Source: Rugamonas rubra (GTDB lineage: Bacteria; Pseudomonadota; Gammaproteobacteria; Burkholderiales; Burkholderiaceae_D). From it: a DNA stretch of 64,000 nt. The position numbers and the translations under genes were made by a program. The stretch spans positions 1 to 64,000 of the forward strand of contig NZ_FOTW01000008.1 in the NCBI RefSeq assembly GCF_900114705.1, written 5' to 3'. Within the stretch, counting starts at the first letter, position 1. Every line of letters starts with the position of its first letter. Positions 27,838 to 37,485 of the stretch are shown piece after piece. The notes beneath the pieces were generated by a model, which was not told where the DNA came from, searched no databases, and saw only the letters and a list, made by a program, of their open reading frames with translations.

Positions 27838-29160
27838 TTACTTGGCGGCCGGGGCGGCGGCCGGCGCGTTGGTGTCGGCGCGGTTCAACCAGACCAGCCA
27901 GTAGCGGGCCAGGTCGTTGCGGCCGTCGTTGCCTTGGACGGCGCTGAGCGTCTTGATCGCTTCGGCCTTCTTGCCGGCCATCGCGTAGGCGTAGCCCAGG
28001 CGCAGCTTGGCGTCGTCCGGATTTTTCAGCACGCCCTTGGCGATACCCTTTTCCATCAGCTCCAGACCCTTGTCGAACTGGTCCATCGTGACGTAGGCGT
28101 AGCCCAGGTTGACCAGGCCGACGCCGTCTTTCGACTTGGCGGCGGCGGCTTCGCCCGAGGCGATGGTCTTGGCGTCGTCGGCGGCGCCCTTGTTGGCGGT
28201 GTCGCGCAGCTTCTTGTGCTTGGCGGCGTTCGGGCCGGTGCCCAGTTCGCCCAGTTCGAAGCCGGCGTCGACCGCCTTTTTCGCTTCGACGAAGAAGCCG
28301 GCTTGCAGCGCCAGTTCGGCCATGTCGACGTAGTCGTCGGCGCCCATTTTGCTCATCACGAGTTTTTGCAGGCGCAGCACGTCGAGTTGGAAGCGGGTCG
28401 AGAAGGTGGCTTTGCCCTGGGTGCGCGCCAGCAGGTCGGCCCAGTAGGCGTCGGTCGGGTAGTAGGTGGCCAGTTCCTCGATCGCGCGCAGGTACAGCGC
28501 GGTGTCCTTGGTCTTGGCGCCGACGTTGGCCAACAGCTGCAGCGTTTCGATCGTCGGACGGGTGCCGGCGGCCTTGTTGGCGGCCAGGTCGGTTTCCACT
28601 TCGCTCTTCACGGTGGCGAAGTCGTTGCTGAAGAAGTAGGCGCGCAGGATGAATGGACGGACCGTTTTGGTGTCGCCCGACTCGGCCTGGTAACGCTTGA
28701 ACCAGGTCACCGCTTTCGGGTAGTCCTTGGTGTTGTAGTAGATCGTGCCCAGCGCCTGGGCGAACTGCGCCTGCTCGTTGGCCGGCAGCTTACCCGAGGC
28801 GATCACCGCTTCGAGGGCGGGGATGGTGATGGCGTTGTTGTTGGTGACCGAGCCGAGCGCCACGCGCATGCGGTTCAGCACGAAGTCCTCGTAGGGCGTG
28901 CGGTTGGCCATCGCCTCGGCCTGGTCGAGACGGCTCTGCACTTCGGTGTAGTTCTTCGCCGCCATCAGGTCCTTGATCTGGACCGGATCGACCAGCTTGT
29001 AGATCTCCGGGCGCACCGTGTCCGGCTTGGGGGCCTCGGCTGCCGGCGCGGCGGCTTTTTCGGCGGCGCTGGCGGCCGACATGCCCAGCAGGGCGGGGGC
29101 GGCGTTCAGGCCGATGGCGGCCAGGATCAGGCTGATGCGGGCGAGACGGAAGTGGGACAT
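27838..29160 (-). CDS. Exported TPR-repeat protein of unknown function
   Basis: The 440-residue protein has a signal peptide (to about SAASAAE, residue 34) and then an Ala/Pro-rich stretch. The rest is alpha-helical with tetratricopeptide-like repeats, clearest at AQFAQALGTIYYNTKDYPKAVTWFKRY (in outline, about 140-166) and VGLVNLGYAYVTMDQFDKGLELM (about 350-372). It ends in an Ala/Pro/Lys tail. No enzymatic motif is seen. It stands alone between the chitinase and the end of the nag operon and may be unrelated to sugar use. The ATG at 29160 follows AAGGATAAT, an acceptable ribosome site. Confidence 0.8.
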   Translation of the reverse strand: MSHFRLARISLILAAIGLNAAPALLGMSAASAAEKAAAPAAEAPKPDTVRPEIYKLVDPVQIKDLMAAKNYTEVQSRLDQAEAMANRTPYEDFVLNRMRVALGSVTNNNAITIPALEAVIASGKLPANEQAQFAQALGTIYYNTKDYPKAVTWFKRYQAESGDTKTVRPFILRAYFFSNDFATVKSEVETDLAANKAAGTRPTIETLQLLANVGAKTKDTALYLRAIEELATYYPTDAYWADLLARTQGKATFSTRFQLDVLRLQKLVMSKMGADDYVDMAELALQAGFFVEAKKAVDAGFELGELGTGPNAAKHKKLRDTANKGAADDAKTIASGEAAAAKSKDGVGLVNLGYAYVTMDQFDKGLELMEKGIAKGVLKNPDDAKLRLGYAYAMAGKKAEAIKTLSAVQGNDGRNDLARYWLVWLNRADTNAPAAAPAAK

Positions 29161-29363
29161 GGATTATCCTTCAATCAAAGACACGATGACGCGCGGCGCT
29201 GATAGGCCGCATCGTCGCTTAGGGACCTGCGAATTCGTCGAATCCGCCAAAACCGCACATTCTGCCACTCCTTGCGGGGAAGGAGAAGGGCGGCCCGGCA
29301 AATCGGCCATATTGTTACATAAAACCGGCGCCGGCCGGCGCGCGCCGGCGCGCCACGACGGCG

Positions 29364-30509
29364 TCAGGGCGGCGGCAGGGCGCGGCCGGCGCCGTCGAAC
29401 AGCAGGCAGCGCTGCGGCGGCAGGTGGACGCGGGCGCGGCTGCCGGCCAGCGGTGGCGCCGAATCGGCGGCGCGCTTGACGGCGACCATCTCCGGCGCGC
29501 CGTCCAGCGTGGTGTAGACGATGGCGACGTCGCCCAGGTACTCGACATGGCCGACGCCCACCTCGATCAGGTTGGCGCCTTCCTGCCGCGCCTCGTGTAG
29601 CGTGAGGTGCTCGGCGCGCACGCCGAGGCTGAGCTGGTCGCCGACGGCCACGCCGCTGTCGCTGTGCTGATCGGCCGGCGCGGCCGGCTCGGCCGGCGCG
29701 GCCACCGCCACCGCCACCACGGCGCCGCCGGGCAGGCGCACCGTCACCTGACCGGGCGCCAGCGCCACCACCTCGGCCGGGATGAAGTTCATCTTCGGCG
29801 TGCCGAGGAAGCCGGCGACGAAGCGGTTGCCGGGCCGGTTGTACAGCTCGAAGGGCGTGCCGACCTGCTCGATGCGGCCGCCGTTGAAGACGACGATGCG
29901 CTGGCCCAGCGTCATCGCCTCGACCTGGTCGTGGGTGACGTAGATCATGGTGGTCTTGAGTTCCTGGTGCAGCCGGCTCAACTCGACGCGCATCTGCACG
30001 CGCAGGCTGGCGTCCAGGTTCGACAGCGGCTCGTCGAACAGGAACAGCTCGGGCTTGCGCACGATGGCGCGGCCGATCGCCACGCGCTGGCGCTGGCCGC
30101 CGGACAGCTCCTTCGGTTTGCGCTTGAGCAGCGGGACGATCTGCAGGATGTCGGCGGCGCGCTGGACGGCGGCGCGCACCGCCTCGGCCTGGTGGCCGGC
30201 CAGCTTGAGGGCGAAGGCCATGTTCTCGTACACCGTCATGTGCGGGTACAGCGCGTAGGACTGGAACACCATGGCCAGCTTGCGCTGCGCCGGCGCGATG
30301 TCGTTGGCCAGTTCGCCGCCGATGTGCAGCTCGCCGCCGCTGATGCCCTCCAGCCCGGCGATCATGCGCAGCAGGGTCGACTTGCCGCAGCCGGAGGGGC
30401 CGACGAAGACGACGAACTCGCCGTCGGCGATGTCGAGGTCGACGCCGTGGATGGTGTCGTGCTTGCCGTCGTAGCTTTTGACGATGCCGCGCAGGCTGAC
30501 GCTGGCCAT
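29364..30509 (-). CDS. ABC transporter ATP-binding protein, MalK/UgpC type
   Basis: The 381-residue ATPase energises the sugar importer encoded upstream in the same operon. Walker A GPSGCGKST is at 37-45, the Q-loop FQSYALYPHMTVYEN near 82-96, the signature LSGGQ at 135-139 and Walker B LFLFDE at 155-160, followed by NLDASLR. A C-terminal TOBE/OB region from about residue 240 carries an Ala/Pro-rich insert. Its start codon overlaps the stop of the AmpG-like transporter gene (TGATG), so translation should be coupled. It is the last gene of the ten-gene operon. Confidence 0.95.
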   Translation of the reverse strand: MASVSLRGIVKSYDGKHDTIHGVDLDIADGEFVVFVGPSGCGKSTLLRMIAGLEGISGGELHIGGELANDIAPAQRKLAMVFQSYALYPHMTVYENMAFALKLAGHQAEAVRAAVQRAADILQIVPLLKRKPKELSGGQRQRVAIGRAIVRKPELFLFDEPLSNLDASLRVQMRVELSRLHQELKTTMIYVTHDQVEAMTLGQRIVVFNGGRIEQVGTPFELYNRPGNRFVAGFLGTPKMNFIPAEVVALAPGQVTVRLPGGAVVAVAVAAPAEPAAPADQHSDSGVAVGDQLSLGVRAEHLTLHEARQEGANLIEVGVGHVEYLGDVAIVYTTLDGAPEMVAVKRAADSAPPLAGSRARVHLPPQRCLLFDGAGRALPPP

Positions 30510-31828
30510 CAGCCGGCCTTGGCCACGGCCGGCTCGGCCTGCGCCGCCTGTGCGTCCTGCGGCTGCGGCCGCGCGCTCATCGGAATGAGTTGCGACAGCA
30601 CCGCCACCGGCACCGCGCTGAGCATGACCCAGATGAAGAAGTGCTGGTAGCCGATGGCGACCTGGATGTCGCCGCTGACCAGCTTGAACAGCACCAGGCC
30701 GAGCTGCATGATGCCGGTGGCGAAGGCGTAGTGGGCGGTCTGGTATTTGCCCGGCGCGACCACCTGCATCATGTACAGGATCAGGCCGACGAAGCCGAAG
30801 CCGTAGCCGAACATCTCGACGCTGAGCGCGCTGCCGATCACCAGCAGCTCGGTCGGCTGGTAGGCCGACAGCAGGTAGAACACCACGTTGGGCAGGTTGA
30901 CCGCCAGGATCAGCCAGAGCATGGCGCGCTTCAGGCCGAGCCAGGAGGTGAAGTAGCCGCCGGCGATGCTGCCGACCAGGAAGGCGACCGTGCCGACGGT
31001 GCCGTAGACGGCGCCCACCTCGGCGGTGGTCAGGCCCAGGCCGCCCAGTTCGCGCGCCTCGCGCAGGAACAGCGGGCCGATCGCCTGCACCTGCGCCTCG
31101 CCGGCGCGGAACAGGATGATGAAGACGATGGAGACCCAGATGCCGGGCTTTTTCAGGAAGTCGACGATGACCTCGAACAGGGTGCGGGCGATGGCCTTGG
31201 CGGTGATGTCGGCGGCGATGACGTTCTTCGCCGTCGGCAGCGCCCAGCTGTTGTAGGCGCCCAGCGCCAGCATCAGCGCGGCCAGGATGCCGAAGCAGAT
31301 GGTCCAGGCCGGCACCACGCCGAGGGTCTTCTCGAAGTGGCCGGCCAGCAGCAACAGGGCGCCGGTGGTGAAGAACTTGCCGGCGTTGAAGAAGGTGCCG
31401 GTCCAGCCGGCGTACTGCGCCTGGCCTTTTTCGTCCAGGCTGGTGATGTACAGGCCGTCGCAGGCGATGTCGTGGGTGGCCGAGGCGACCGCCACCAGCG
31501 CCAGCATGGCCATGGCGGCGGCGAACCAGAACGGCGCCTGCAGCGCCAGCGCCACCAGGCCGAGGCAGACGCCGCCGAGGATCTGGAAGGCGACCACCAC
31601 CAGCTTTTTGCTGCTGGCCAGTTCGAGGAAGGGACTCCACAAGGGCTTGAAGACCCAGGCCAGGCCGATCAGGCCGGTCCAGTGGTTCAGCTCGTCGTTG
31701 GGCACGCCCATGCTCTTGAGCATTTGGCTGGCCACGATGGCCACCGCGAAGAAGGGCAGGCCCTGCGCCAGGTACAGGCTGGGGACCCAGAATTTCGGGT
31801 TGCGTACGTCGTGGTTTTGCTTGTCCAT
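30509..31828 (-). CDS. AmpG-like MFS transporter (PAT family)
   Basis: A 439-residue transporter with about twelve membrane segments. FWVPSLYLAQGLPFF near the N-terminus is the AmpG hallmark. AmpG of enterobacteria imports GlcNAc-anhydroMurNAc peptides from cell-wall turnover. Here the gene follows a GH3 N-acetylhexosaminidase within a GlcNAc catabolic operon, so it may import chitobiose or muropeptides. An AmpG paralogue devoted to chitooligosaccharides would be consistent with the context, but cargo is inferred. It lies 82 bases after nagZ and overlaps the ATPase gene by one base. Confidence 0.88.
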   Translation of the reverse strand: MDKQNHDVRNPKFWVPSLYLAQGLPFFAVAIVASQMLKSMGVPNDELNHWTGLIGLAWVFKPLWSPFLELASSKKLVVVAFQILGGVCLGLVALALQAPFWFAAAMAMLALVAVASATHDIACDGLYITSLDEKGQAQYAGWTGTFFNAGKFFTTGALLLLAGHFEKTLGVVPAWTICFGILAALMLALGAYNSWALPTAKNVIAADITAKAIARTLFEVIVDFLKKPGIWVSIVFIILFRAGEAQVQAIGPLFLREARELGGLGLTTAEVGAVYGTVGTVAFLVGSIAGGYFTSWLGLKRAMLWLILAVNLPNVVFYLLSAYQPTELLVIGSALSVEMFGYGFGFVGLILYMMQVVAPGKYQTAHYAFATGIMQLGLVLFKLVSGDIQVAIGYQHFFIWVMLSAVPVAVLSQLIPMSARPQPQDAQAAQAEPAVAKAG

Positions 31829-31910
31829 CGCTGCGTCATCTCCATCTGCCGGCGTGGTCGCCGGCTGGTTTGTTGTTGGTGTGTTGTTGGCTTGTCGCCG
31901 CCGGCTCGGT

Positions 31911-33416
31911 TCAGTCGAAGCCGGGCACCGGCACGCGGCCCTTGGCTTCCAGCTGGCCGGCCAGCCAGGCGTTGACGGCGTCCAGCGCCGGCGTGGCGAA
32001 GCCGTAGGTGATCAGCGCCGGCGCGGCGAAGTCGAGCGCCTGGTAGGGGTTCCACAACGCCAGGTGCAGGTCGGGGCGCCAGGTGGCGCGGGCGTGTTCT
32101 CCGTAGCGCAGGCGCGAGGTCGAGGCCAGCACGGTGTAGCGGCCGTCCTGCGGCAGCGCGCTCCAGTCGAAGGCCTCGGCGTCGGCGTAGGTGACCAGCT
32201 CGACGTCGTACAGCCGGCGCAGCGAGTCGGCCACCACCTCGGCCGGCACGCCGGCCTCGGAGACGCCGTCGCTGACCACGTCCTGGCGCACCACCAGGCG
32301 CAGCTTGGCGTCGCGCGCCGGCCGCCGCGGCGCGCCCTTGGCGCTGAGCGCGCGGCGCCAGCCCTCGGCCATCAGCACGCGGTCGCCAAGGTCCTCGGTG
32401 TAGGCGCGCGGCCGGCAGGGGTAGGCCTGCGCCAGCGCGGCCAGGCGGCCCAGCCGTTCGTTCATGTCGTCGAGTTGCAGCGTGCCGTCGGCCAGCGCGT
32501 GGGCGATGGCGTCGAGCGTCTCCTCCTGGGTTGCGCTGGTGCCGAGCGCCATCACCATGTCGGCGCCGGCTTGCAGCGCGCGCACGGCGGCCTTGCCGAC
32601 GCCGTAGCGGCCGGCGATGGCGTGCATGTCCATGCCGTCGGTGATGATGATGCCGCGATACTGCCATTGCTCGCGCAGCAGATCGTGCAGGATGCGGCGC
32701 GACATGGTGGCCGGGTTGTCGGCGTCGAGCGAGGGGTAGACGATGTGCGCCGTCATCATCGCCGGCGCCGTTGGCGCGGCCATGCGGAAGGGGGCGAACT
32801 CGAACTGCTCCAGCTCGGCCAGCGGCTTGTCGACGGTGGGCAGGTCGCGGTGCGAGTCGACGTGGGTGTCGCCGTGGCCGGGGAAGTGCTTGACGCAGCA
32901 GGCCACGCCCTCGGCCTGGCTGCCGGCCATCCAGGCCATGCCCAGTTCGGCGGCGCGGCGCGGCTCGGCGCCGAAGGAGCGCTCGGCGATGACCGGGTTG
33001 TGCGGGTTGTTGTTCAGGTCCAGCACCGGCGCGAAGTTCCAGTTGAAGCCGAGCGACTTGACGGCGCGCGCCACGGCGGCGCCGGTGCGGTAGGCCAGGT
33101 CGCTGTCGTCGGCCGCGCCCAGGCCCATCGCCGCCGGCGGCGCCGGCACCCAGGTCGAGCGCACCACGGCGCCGCCTTCCTGGTCGATGGCGATGAGGGA
33201 ATCGGCGCCCATCACCTCGCGCAGTTCGGCGGTCAGGCGGCCCAGCTGCGCCGAGTCGCGCATATTGCCGCGGAACAGGCAGACGGCGCGGATGGCGTTG
33301 GCCTTCAGGAAGGCGGCGGTGGCGGCGTCCAGTTCGGTGCCGGGGAAGCGCACCATGATCAGTTGGCCGGCGATGCGGCGCAGTTGTTGGTGGCTAGTCG
33401 TTTGGGGGGTAGTCAT
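31911..33416 (-). CDS. nagZ: GH3 beta-N-acetylhexosaminidase, two-domain NagZ type
   Basis: The 501-residue enzyme releases terminal beta-GlcNAc. The barrel holds AIDQEGGAVVR (77-86), RSFGAEP (146-152) and the NagZ motif KHFPGHGDTHVDSH (176-189), whose His185 and Asp183 region gives the unusual His/Asp acid-base dyad. The nucleophile Asp260 lies in IITDGMDM. Gram-negative NagZ proteins have about 340 residues; the extra 150 C-terminal residues make this like the two-domain Bacillus form. No signal peptide is evident, so it should act in the cytoplasm on imported disaccharides. Its ATG overlaps the upstream permease stop by four bases. Confidence 0.92.
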   Translation of the reverse strand: MTTPQTTSHQQLRRIAGQLIMVRFPGTELDAATAAFLKANAIRAVCLFRGNMRDSAQLGRLTAELREVMGADSLIAIDQEGGAVVRSTWVPAPPAAMGLGAADDSDLAYRTGAAVARAVKSLGFNWNFAPVLDLNNNPHNPVIAERSFGAEPRRAAELGMAWMAGSQAEGVACCVKHFPGHGDTHVDSHRDLPTVDKPLAELEQFEFAPFRMAAPTAPAMMTAHIVYPSLDADNPATMSRRILHDLLREQWQYRGIIITDGMDMHAIAGRYGVGKAAVRALQAGADMVMALGTSATQEETLDAIAHALADGTLQLDDMNERLGRLAALAQAYPCRPRAYTEDLGDRVLMAEGWRRALSAKGAPRRPARDAKLRLVVRQDVVSDGVSEAGVPAEVVADSLRRLYDVELVTYADAEAFDWSALPQDGRYTVLASTSRLRYGEHARATWRPDLHLALWNPYQALDFAAPALITYGFATPALDAVNAWLAGQLEAKGRVPVPGFD

Positions 33417-34231
33417 TTCACAGCTCCATCCATGCCACGCATGAAGAATCGTTGAGTAAAGAGGAAGGCGGCCAGGGTCGGCAGCACCGTCAGCACGGTG
33501 CCGGCGGCGATCACCCGGGTGCTGCTGCCGAAGGTGCCGCGCAGGTAGAGCACGCCGACCGACAGCGGGAATTCATCCGGCTTGCTCATCACGATCGAGG
33601 GCCAGATGTATTCGTTCCAGGCCTCGACCGCCGTCAGGATGCCGACCGTGGCCAGCCAGGGCGCCACCAGCGGCAGCATGATCCTGCTGAAGATGGTCCA
33701 CTCGGAGGCGCCGTCGACGCGGGCGGCGTCGATCAAGTCCTGCGGCACCTCCTCGAAGGCCTGCTTGAGTAGCAAAATGGCCACCGCCGTCACCACGTTG
33801 GGCAGGATCACGCCGGTGTAGGTGTCGACCAGGCTGAGTTTGGTGACGGTGATGAAGTTGACCAGGAAGTTGACCTCGGACGGCAGCACCAGCGTTGCCA
33901 GGATCAGGCCGAACACCAGGCGGCGGCCACGGAAGCGCAGCCGCGCCAACGGATAGGCGGCCATCGAGCACAGGGTCAGCTTCCAGAACACCGTGCAGGC
34001 GGCGATGAACACCGAGTTGCGCAGGAAGGACCAGAGCGGAATGGCGCGCAGCACCTCGGCGAAGTTCTCCAGCGAGGGCGCGCGCGGCCAGAAGGTGGGC
34101 GGGAAGGCGAAGATGTTGCCCTCGGTGGACAGGGCCGTGACCAGGGTCCACCAGAACGGGAACACGCAGACGACGGCCAGCGCGCACAGCACGAGGTAGT
34201 GGCCCAGCATTTGCAGGTGGCGTGGCTTCAT
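33413..34231 (-). CDS. ABC sugar transporter permease, MalG/UgpE type
   Basis: A 272-residue inner-membrane permease with about six helices. The start (HYLVLCALAVVCVFPFWWTLVTALS) and the cytoplasmic EAA loop (EVPQDLIDAARVDGASEWTIFSRIMLPL in outline, about 173-200) are typical of the second carbohydrate permease of CUT1 systems. It overlaps the preceding permease by one base and the following nagZ by four (ATGA), so the transporter and hexosaminidase are translationally coupled. Substrate is inferred to be GlcNAc or chitobiose. Confidence 0.94.
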   Translation of the reverse strand: MKPRHLQMLGHYLVLCALAVVCVFPFWWTLVTALSTEGNIFAFPPTFWPRAPSLENFAEVLRAIPLWSFLRNSVFIAACTVFWKLTLCSMAAYPLARLRFRGRRLVFGLILATLVLPSEVNFLVNFITVTKLSLVDTYTGVILPNVVTAVAILLLKQAFEEVPQDLIDAARVDGASEWTIFSRIMLPLVAPWLATVGILTAVEAWNEYIWPSIVMSKPDEFPLSVGVLYLRGTFGSSTRVIAAGTVLTVLPTLAAFLFTQRFFMRGMDGAVK

Positions 34232-35121
34232 CAGCGGTGCCTCGGTTTCAGGTAGCGCAGGCACAGCATGGCGATGGCCACGCAGATCAGCGAGACGACG
34301 AAGCTGGCGGCCAGCGCGCGCGGCAGCTTGAGGTGTTTCAGGCCCTGGTCGTAGGCGTAGTACAGCGCGGTGAAGGTGGAGTTCATCGGCCCGCCCTGGG
34401 TCAGCACGTCGACCTCCTGGTAGGCCTTCAGCGCGGCCAGCACCGACAGGATGGTGCAGACCATGATGGTCGGGCGCAGCATCGGCACGGTGATCCGCCA
34501 GAAGCGCTGCCAGCGGTTGGCGCCGTCGAGGATGGCGGCCTCCTGCATGTCGGCCGGCACCGCCTGCAGTGCCGCCAGGTACATCACCATATACCAGCCC
34601 AGGCCGCGCCACAGCGTGACGAACATGATGGCGAACAGCGCCAGCGCGTCGTTGGACAACCAGCCGACCGGCGCGCCGACCAGGTGCATGGCCATCAGCA
34701 CGTAGTTCAGCGCGCCCTGTTCGTGGAACATGAAGCCCCACATGATGCCGACCACCGACACGGTGGTCACCACCGGCACGTAGAAGGCGGCGCGGAAGTA
34801 GCGGATGCCGGGCAGCTGGTTGTTGACCAACACGGCCAGGCCGAGCGCGCCGATCTGCACGAAGGGCACCATCAGCAGGAACAGCAGCGAGTTGGTGAGG
34901 CCGGTGACGAACATGTCGTTGTCGAAGATGTAGCGGAAGTTGTCCAGGCCGACCCAGCTGGTCGGGCGGATCAGGCTGTAGTCGGTGAAGGCCAGGTAGG
35001 AGCCGAAGCCGACCGGCCAGAACGAGAACACCGCCAGCAAGATCAGGGCGGGGGCCAGGAACAACCAGGCTTGCAGGGTGTGGCGGTTGTGGCGATTGTG
35101 GTCGAGCATGGGCTTGGGCAT
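34231..35121 (-). CDS. ABC sugar transporter permease, MalF/UgpA type
   Basis: The 296-residue first permease of the CUT1 importer. It shows AWLFLAPALILLAVFSFWPV near the N-terminus, FYVPVVTTVSVVGIMWGFMF in the middle and the EAA loop LQAVPADMQEAAILDGANRWQRFWRITVPML (in outline). It starts two bases after the binding-protein stop and overlaps the next permease. Together with 33413-34231 it forms the membrane channel. Confidence 0.94.
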   Translation of the reverse strand: MPKPMLDHNRHNRHTLQAWLFLAPALILLAVFSFWPVGFGSYLAFTDYSLIRPTSWVGLDNFRYIFDNDMFVTGLTNSLLFLLMVPFVQIGALGLAVLVNNQLPGIRYFRAAFYVPVVTTVSVVGIMWGFMFHEQGALNYVLMAMHLVGAPVGWLSNDALALFAIMFVTLWRGLGWYMVMYLAALQAVPADMQEAAILDGANRWQRFWRITVPMLRPTIMVCTILSVLAALKAYQEVDVLTQGGPMNSTFTALYYAYDQGLKHLKLPRALAASFVVSLICVAIAMLCLRYLKPRHR

Positions 35122-35123
35122 GG

Positions 35124-36410
35124 TCAGCGGCTCCGCAGGGCGGCGAGTTTCTTGTTCCAGATCGTCACCGCCTGGTCGAGCGCCTGCTTGACGTCCTGCT
35201 TGCCGGTGACGCCCGCCTCGACCGCCTTGACCAGGTAGCGGCGCAGTTCGTCGTAGTCGTCGATGCCGGCGACGTACAGGGTGTGCGCGTGCGGCATCGA
35301 GACGGCGCCCGCCGCGACGGCCTTCTCGGCCGCGCCGGCGCGCGCCGGCAGGCTGGTGAAGAAGGCGTCGTTGGCGGCCTGGCGCATGGCCGGGTAGACG
35401 CTGGCCTGCTTGGCGAAGGCCAGCTGGTTGGCGTCGTTGGTGAGGAAGCGGGCGAACTTGCCGACCGCCGGCAGCAGCTTGGCGTCGACCCCGGTGGGCA
35501 CGGCGAAGTGGATCAGCCAGCCGCCGTCGGCGATGCCGGTCGGCCCCAGCGGTGCCGGCGCGACGTCGGTGATGGCGTAGATGTCCTTGGCGTCGCCCTC
35601 GATGCGCTTGAGCGCGGTGGGCGGCGCCAGCAGCATGCCGAGGCGGCCGCCCTTGTAGGCGTCGATCGCGGCGGGGAAGTTATCCTCGGCGAACAGGCTG
35701 TCCTTGAGCAGGCCGCCGGCGCGGTAGGTGGCGGCGAGTTTTTCGATCAGCGCGACGTGGCGCGGCGAGTTGAACACGGCGCGCTGCTTGACGATCAGCG
35801 GCAGGCCCTGTTGCAGCATCAGGCCGTCGATCTTGGCCAGCGCCGGACACAGGCCGGCCTTGCCGGTGCGTTCGGCGATCTGACGGGCGAAGGCCAACTG
35901 CTCGTCGAGGTCGCGCGGGGCGCGCACGATGCCGGCGGCCTTGAAGATGTGGGTGTTGTAGGCGATCACCGCGACGTTGCTGTAGAGCGGGAAGCCGTAG
36001 GTCTTGCCGCCGAAGTTGAGGTCCTCCAGCGTCGACGGGATGTAGCGCTCGCGCGCCTCGCCGAGCAGGGCGTCGACCGGCGTGAGCAGGCCGTCGCGGG
36101 CGAACTCGTCGGCCCAGGGCACGTTCAGGTTGACCAGCGCGGGCGGCGTGCCGGCCACGATGCGGGTCACCAGTTTGGTTTGGATGACGTCCCAGGGGAA
36201 GTCGACCCATTCGATCTTGACGCCGGGGTTGCCGGCCTCGTACTGCCGCACCAGGCCCTCGAAGTAGGGGGTGAATTTGGGCTTCATGCTGAAGGTCCAG
36301 AATTCGATCTTGCTCGGCGCGGCCGCGGCGGCGGCGGCCGCGCCGGCGCCCGCGCCCGCCAGGGACAGGCCCAGCGCCATCAATGCGGTCAGCAGCGTGT
36401 TGATCTTCAT
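35124..36410 (-). CDS. ABC sugar-binding protein (CUT1 family)
   Basis: A 428-residue periplasmic binding protein with an Ala/Gly-rich signal peptide (about 1-30). Family patterns include IEFWTFSMKPKFTPYFEGLVRQYEAGNPGVKIEWV (in outline, 35-70), LYSNVAVIAYNTHIFKAAG and GPTGIADGGWLIHFAVP. The mature protein should capture the sugar and deliver it to the two downstream permeases. Position after nagA and the deaminase gene suggests GlcNAc or chitobiose. It begins 53 bases after the deaminase stop. Confidence 0.93.
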   Translation of the reverse strand: MKINTLLTALMALGLSLAGAGAGAAAAAAAAPSKIEFWTFSMKPKFTPYFEGLVRQYEAGNPGVKIEWVDFPWDVIQTKLVTRIVAGTPPALVNLNVPWADEFARDGLLTPVDALLGEARERYIPSTLEDLNFGGKTYGFPLYSNVAVIAYNTHIFKAAGIVRAPRDLDEQLAFARQIAERTGKAGLCPALAKIDGLMLQQGLPLIVKQRAVFNSPRHVALIEKLAATYRAGGLLKDSLFAEDNFPAAIDAYKGGRLGMLLAPPTALKRIEGDAKDIYAITDVAPAPLGPTGIADGGWLIHFAVPTGVDAKLLPAVGKFARFLTNDANQLAFAKQASVYPAMRQAANDAFFTSLPARAGAAEKAVAAGAVSMPHAHTLYVAGIDDYDELRRYLVKAVEAGVTGKQDVKQALDQAVTIWNKKLAALRSR

Positions 36411-36462
36411 CGATGGTCCGGGCCGGGTGGGCGTGGTTGGGCTAAGCGTGGCTAAGCGTGGC

Positions 36463-37485
36463 TTAGTTGGTCTTGGTGACTTTGCTCAGGTGGCGCGGAC
36501 GGTCCGGGTCCATGCCGCGCGCCGCCGACAGCTTGGCCGCCATGACGTAGAAGGCCTGCACCGCGACGATCGGGTCGAGGTCGGGCGTGGCCGCCACCGG
36601 CAGGGTCAGGTCGCGCTCGGCCACGTCGGCCGGCGCGGCCAGCAGCACGCGGGCGCCACGGCCGCGCATTTCGGTGGCCAGTTGCAGCAGGCCGGCCTGG
36701 GTCGGGCCACGGGTGGCGAAGATCAGCAGCGGATAGCCTTCCTCCACCAGCGCCATCGGGCCGTGCTTGATCTCTGCGCCGCTGAAGGCCTCGGCCTGCA
36801 GCGCCGAGGTTTCCTTGAACTTCAGCGCCGCCTCCAGCGCCAGCGGGAAGCTGATGCCGCGGCCGACCACCATGATGTTCTTGGCCGGCGCCAGCACCTC
36901 GATGGCGGCCGACCAGTCCTCCTGGGTGGCGGCGGTCAGCGACTCGGGCAGCGCCTCCAGGCCGGCCAGCAGCTCGGGGTCGTTCTGCCATTGCGCCACC
37001 AGGCGGGCACCGGCCACCAGGCTGGTGATGAAACTCTTGGTGGCGGCGACGCTCTGCTCCTTGCCGGCGCGCAGGGGGATGGCCCATTCGGCGGCCTGCG
37101 CCAGCGGCGAGTCGATGTCGTTGACCAGGGCGACGGTGGTGGCGCCGCCGTCGCGGAAGTAGCGGATCGGTTCGACCACGTCCGGGCTCTGGCCCGACTG
37201 CGAGATGGCGATGGCCAGGGTGTCGCGGGTGATCAGCGGCGACTTGTGCAGCGTCACCAGCGACATCGGCAGCGAGGCGACCACGCGGCCGAGGCGGGCC
37301 ATGATCAGGTAGGCGGCGTAGGCCGAGGCGTGGTCCGAGCTGCCGCGCGCCACCGTCAGCGCGGTGGAGAACGAGGTGCTCCTCAATTTGCGACCCAGTT
37401 CGGCGTAGCGCTCGGTGTCGTTGGCCAGTTGGTGGGCAACGCACTCGGCGGCGGACAGGGCTTCTTTCAACATCATTGAGGTCAC
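36463..37485 (-). CDS. nagB-II: SIS-domain glucosamine-6-phosphate deaminase (NagB-II type)
   Basis: A GTG at 37485 is preferred: AAGGAG lies about seven bases upstream and the GTG overlaps the nagA stop (GTGA). Two ATGs follow at codons 4 and 5. The 340-residue protein has two SIS domains like the isomerase half of GlmS: VARGSSDHASAYAAYL, AISQSGQSPDVVEPIRYFR, AGKEQSVAATKSF and EAFSGAEIKHGPMALVEEG. It lacks the glutaminase domain, as in the Shewanella NagB-II that replaces classical NagB. It would convert GlcN-6-P to fructose-6-P and ammonia after NagA. Confidence 0.92.
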   Translation of the reverse strand: MTSMMLKEALSAAECVAHQLANDTERYAELGRKLRSTSFSTALTVARGSSDHASAYAAYLIMARLGRVVASLPMSLVTLHKSPLITRDTLAIAISQSGQSPDVVEPIRYFRDGGATTVALVNDIDSPLAQAAEWAIPLRAGKEQSVAATKSFITSLVAGARLVAQWQNDPELLAGLEALPESLTAATQEDWSAAIEVLAPAKNIMVVGRGISFPLALEAALKFKETSALQAEAFSGAEIKHGPMALVEEGYPLLIFATRGPTQAGLLQLATEMRGRGARVLLAAPADVAERDLTLPVAATPDLDPIVAVQAFYVMAAKLSAARGMDPDRPRHLSKVTKTN

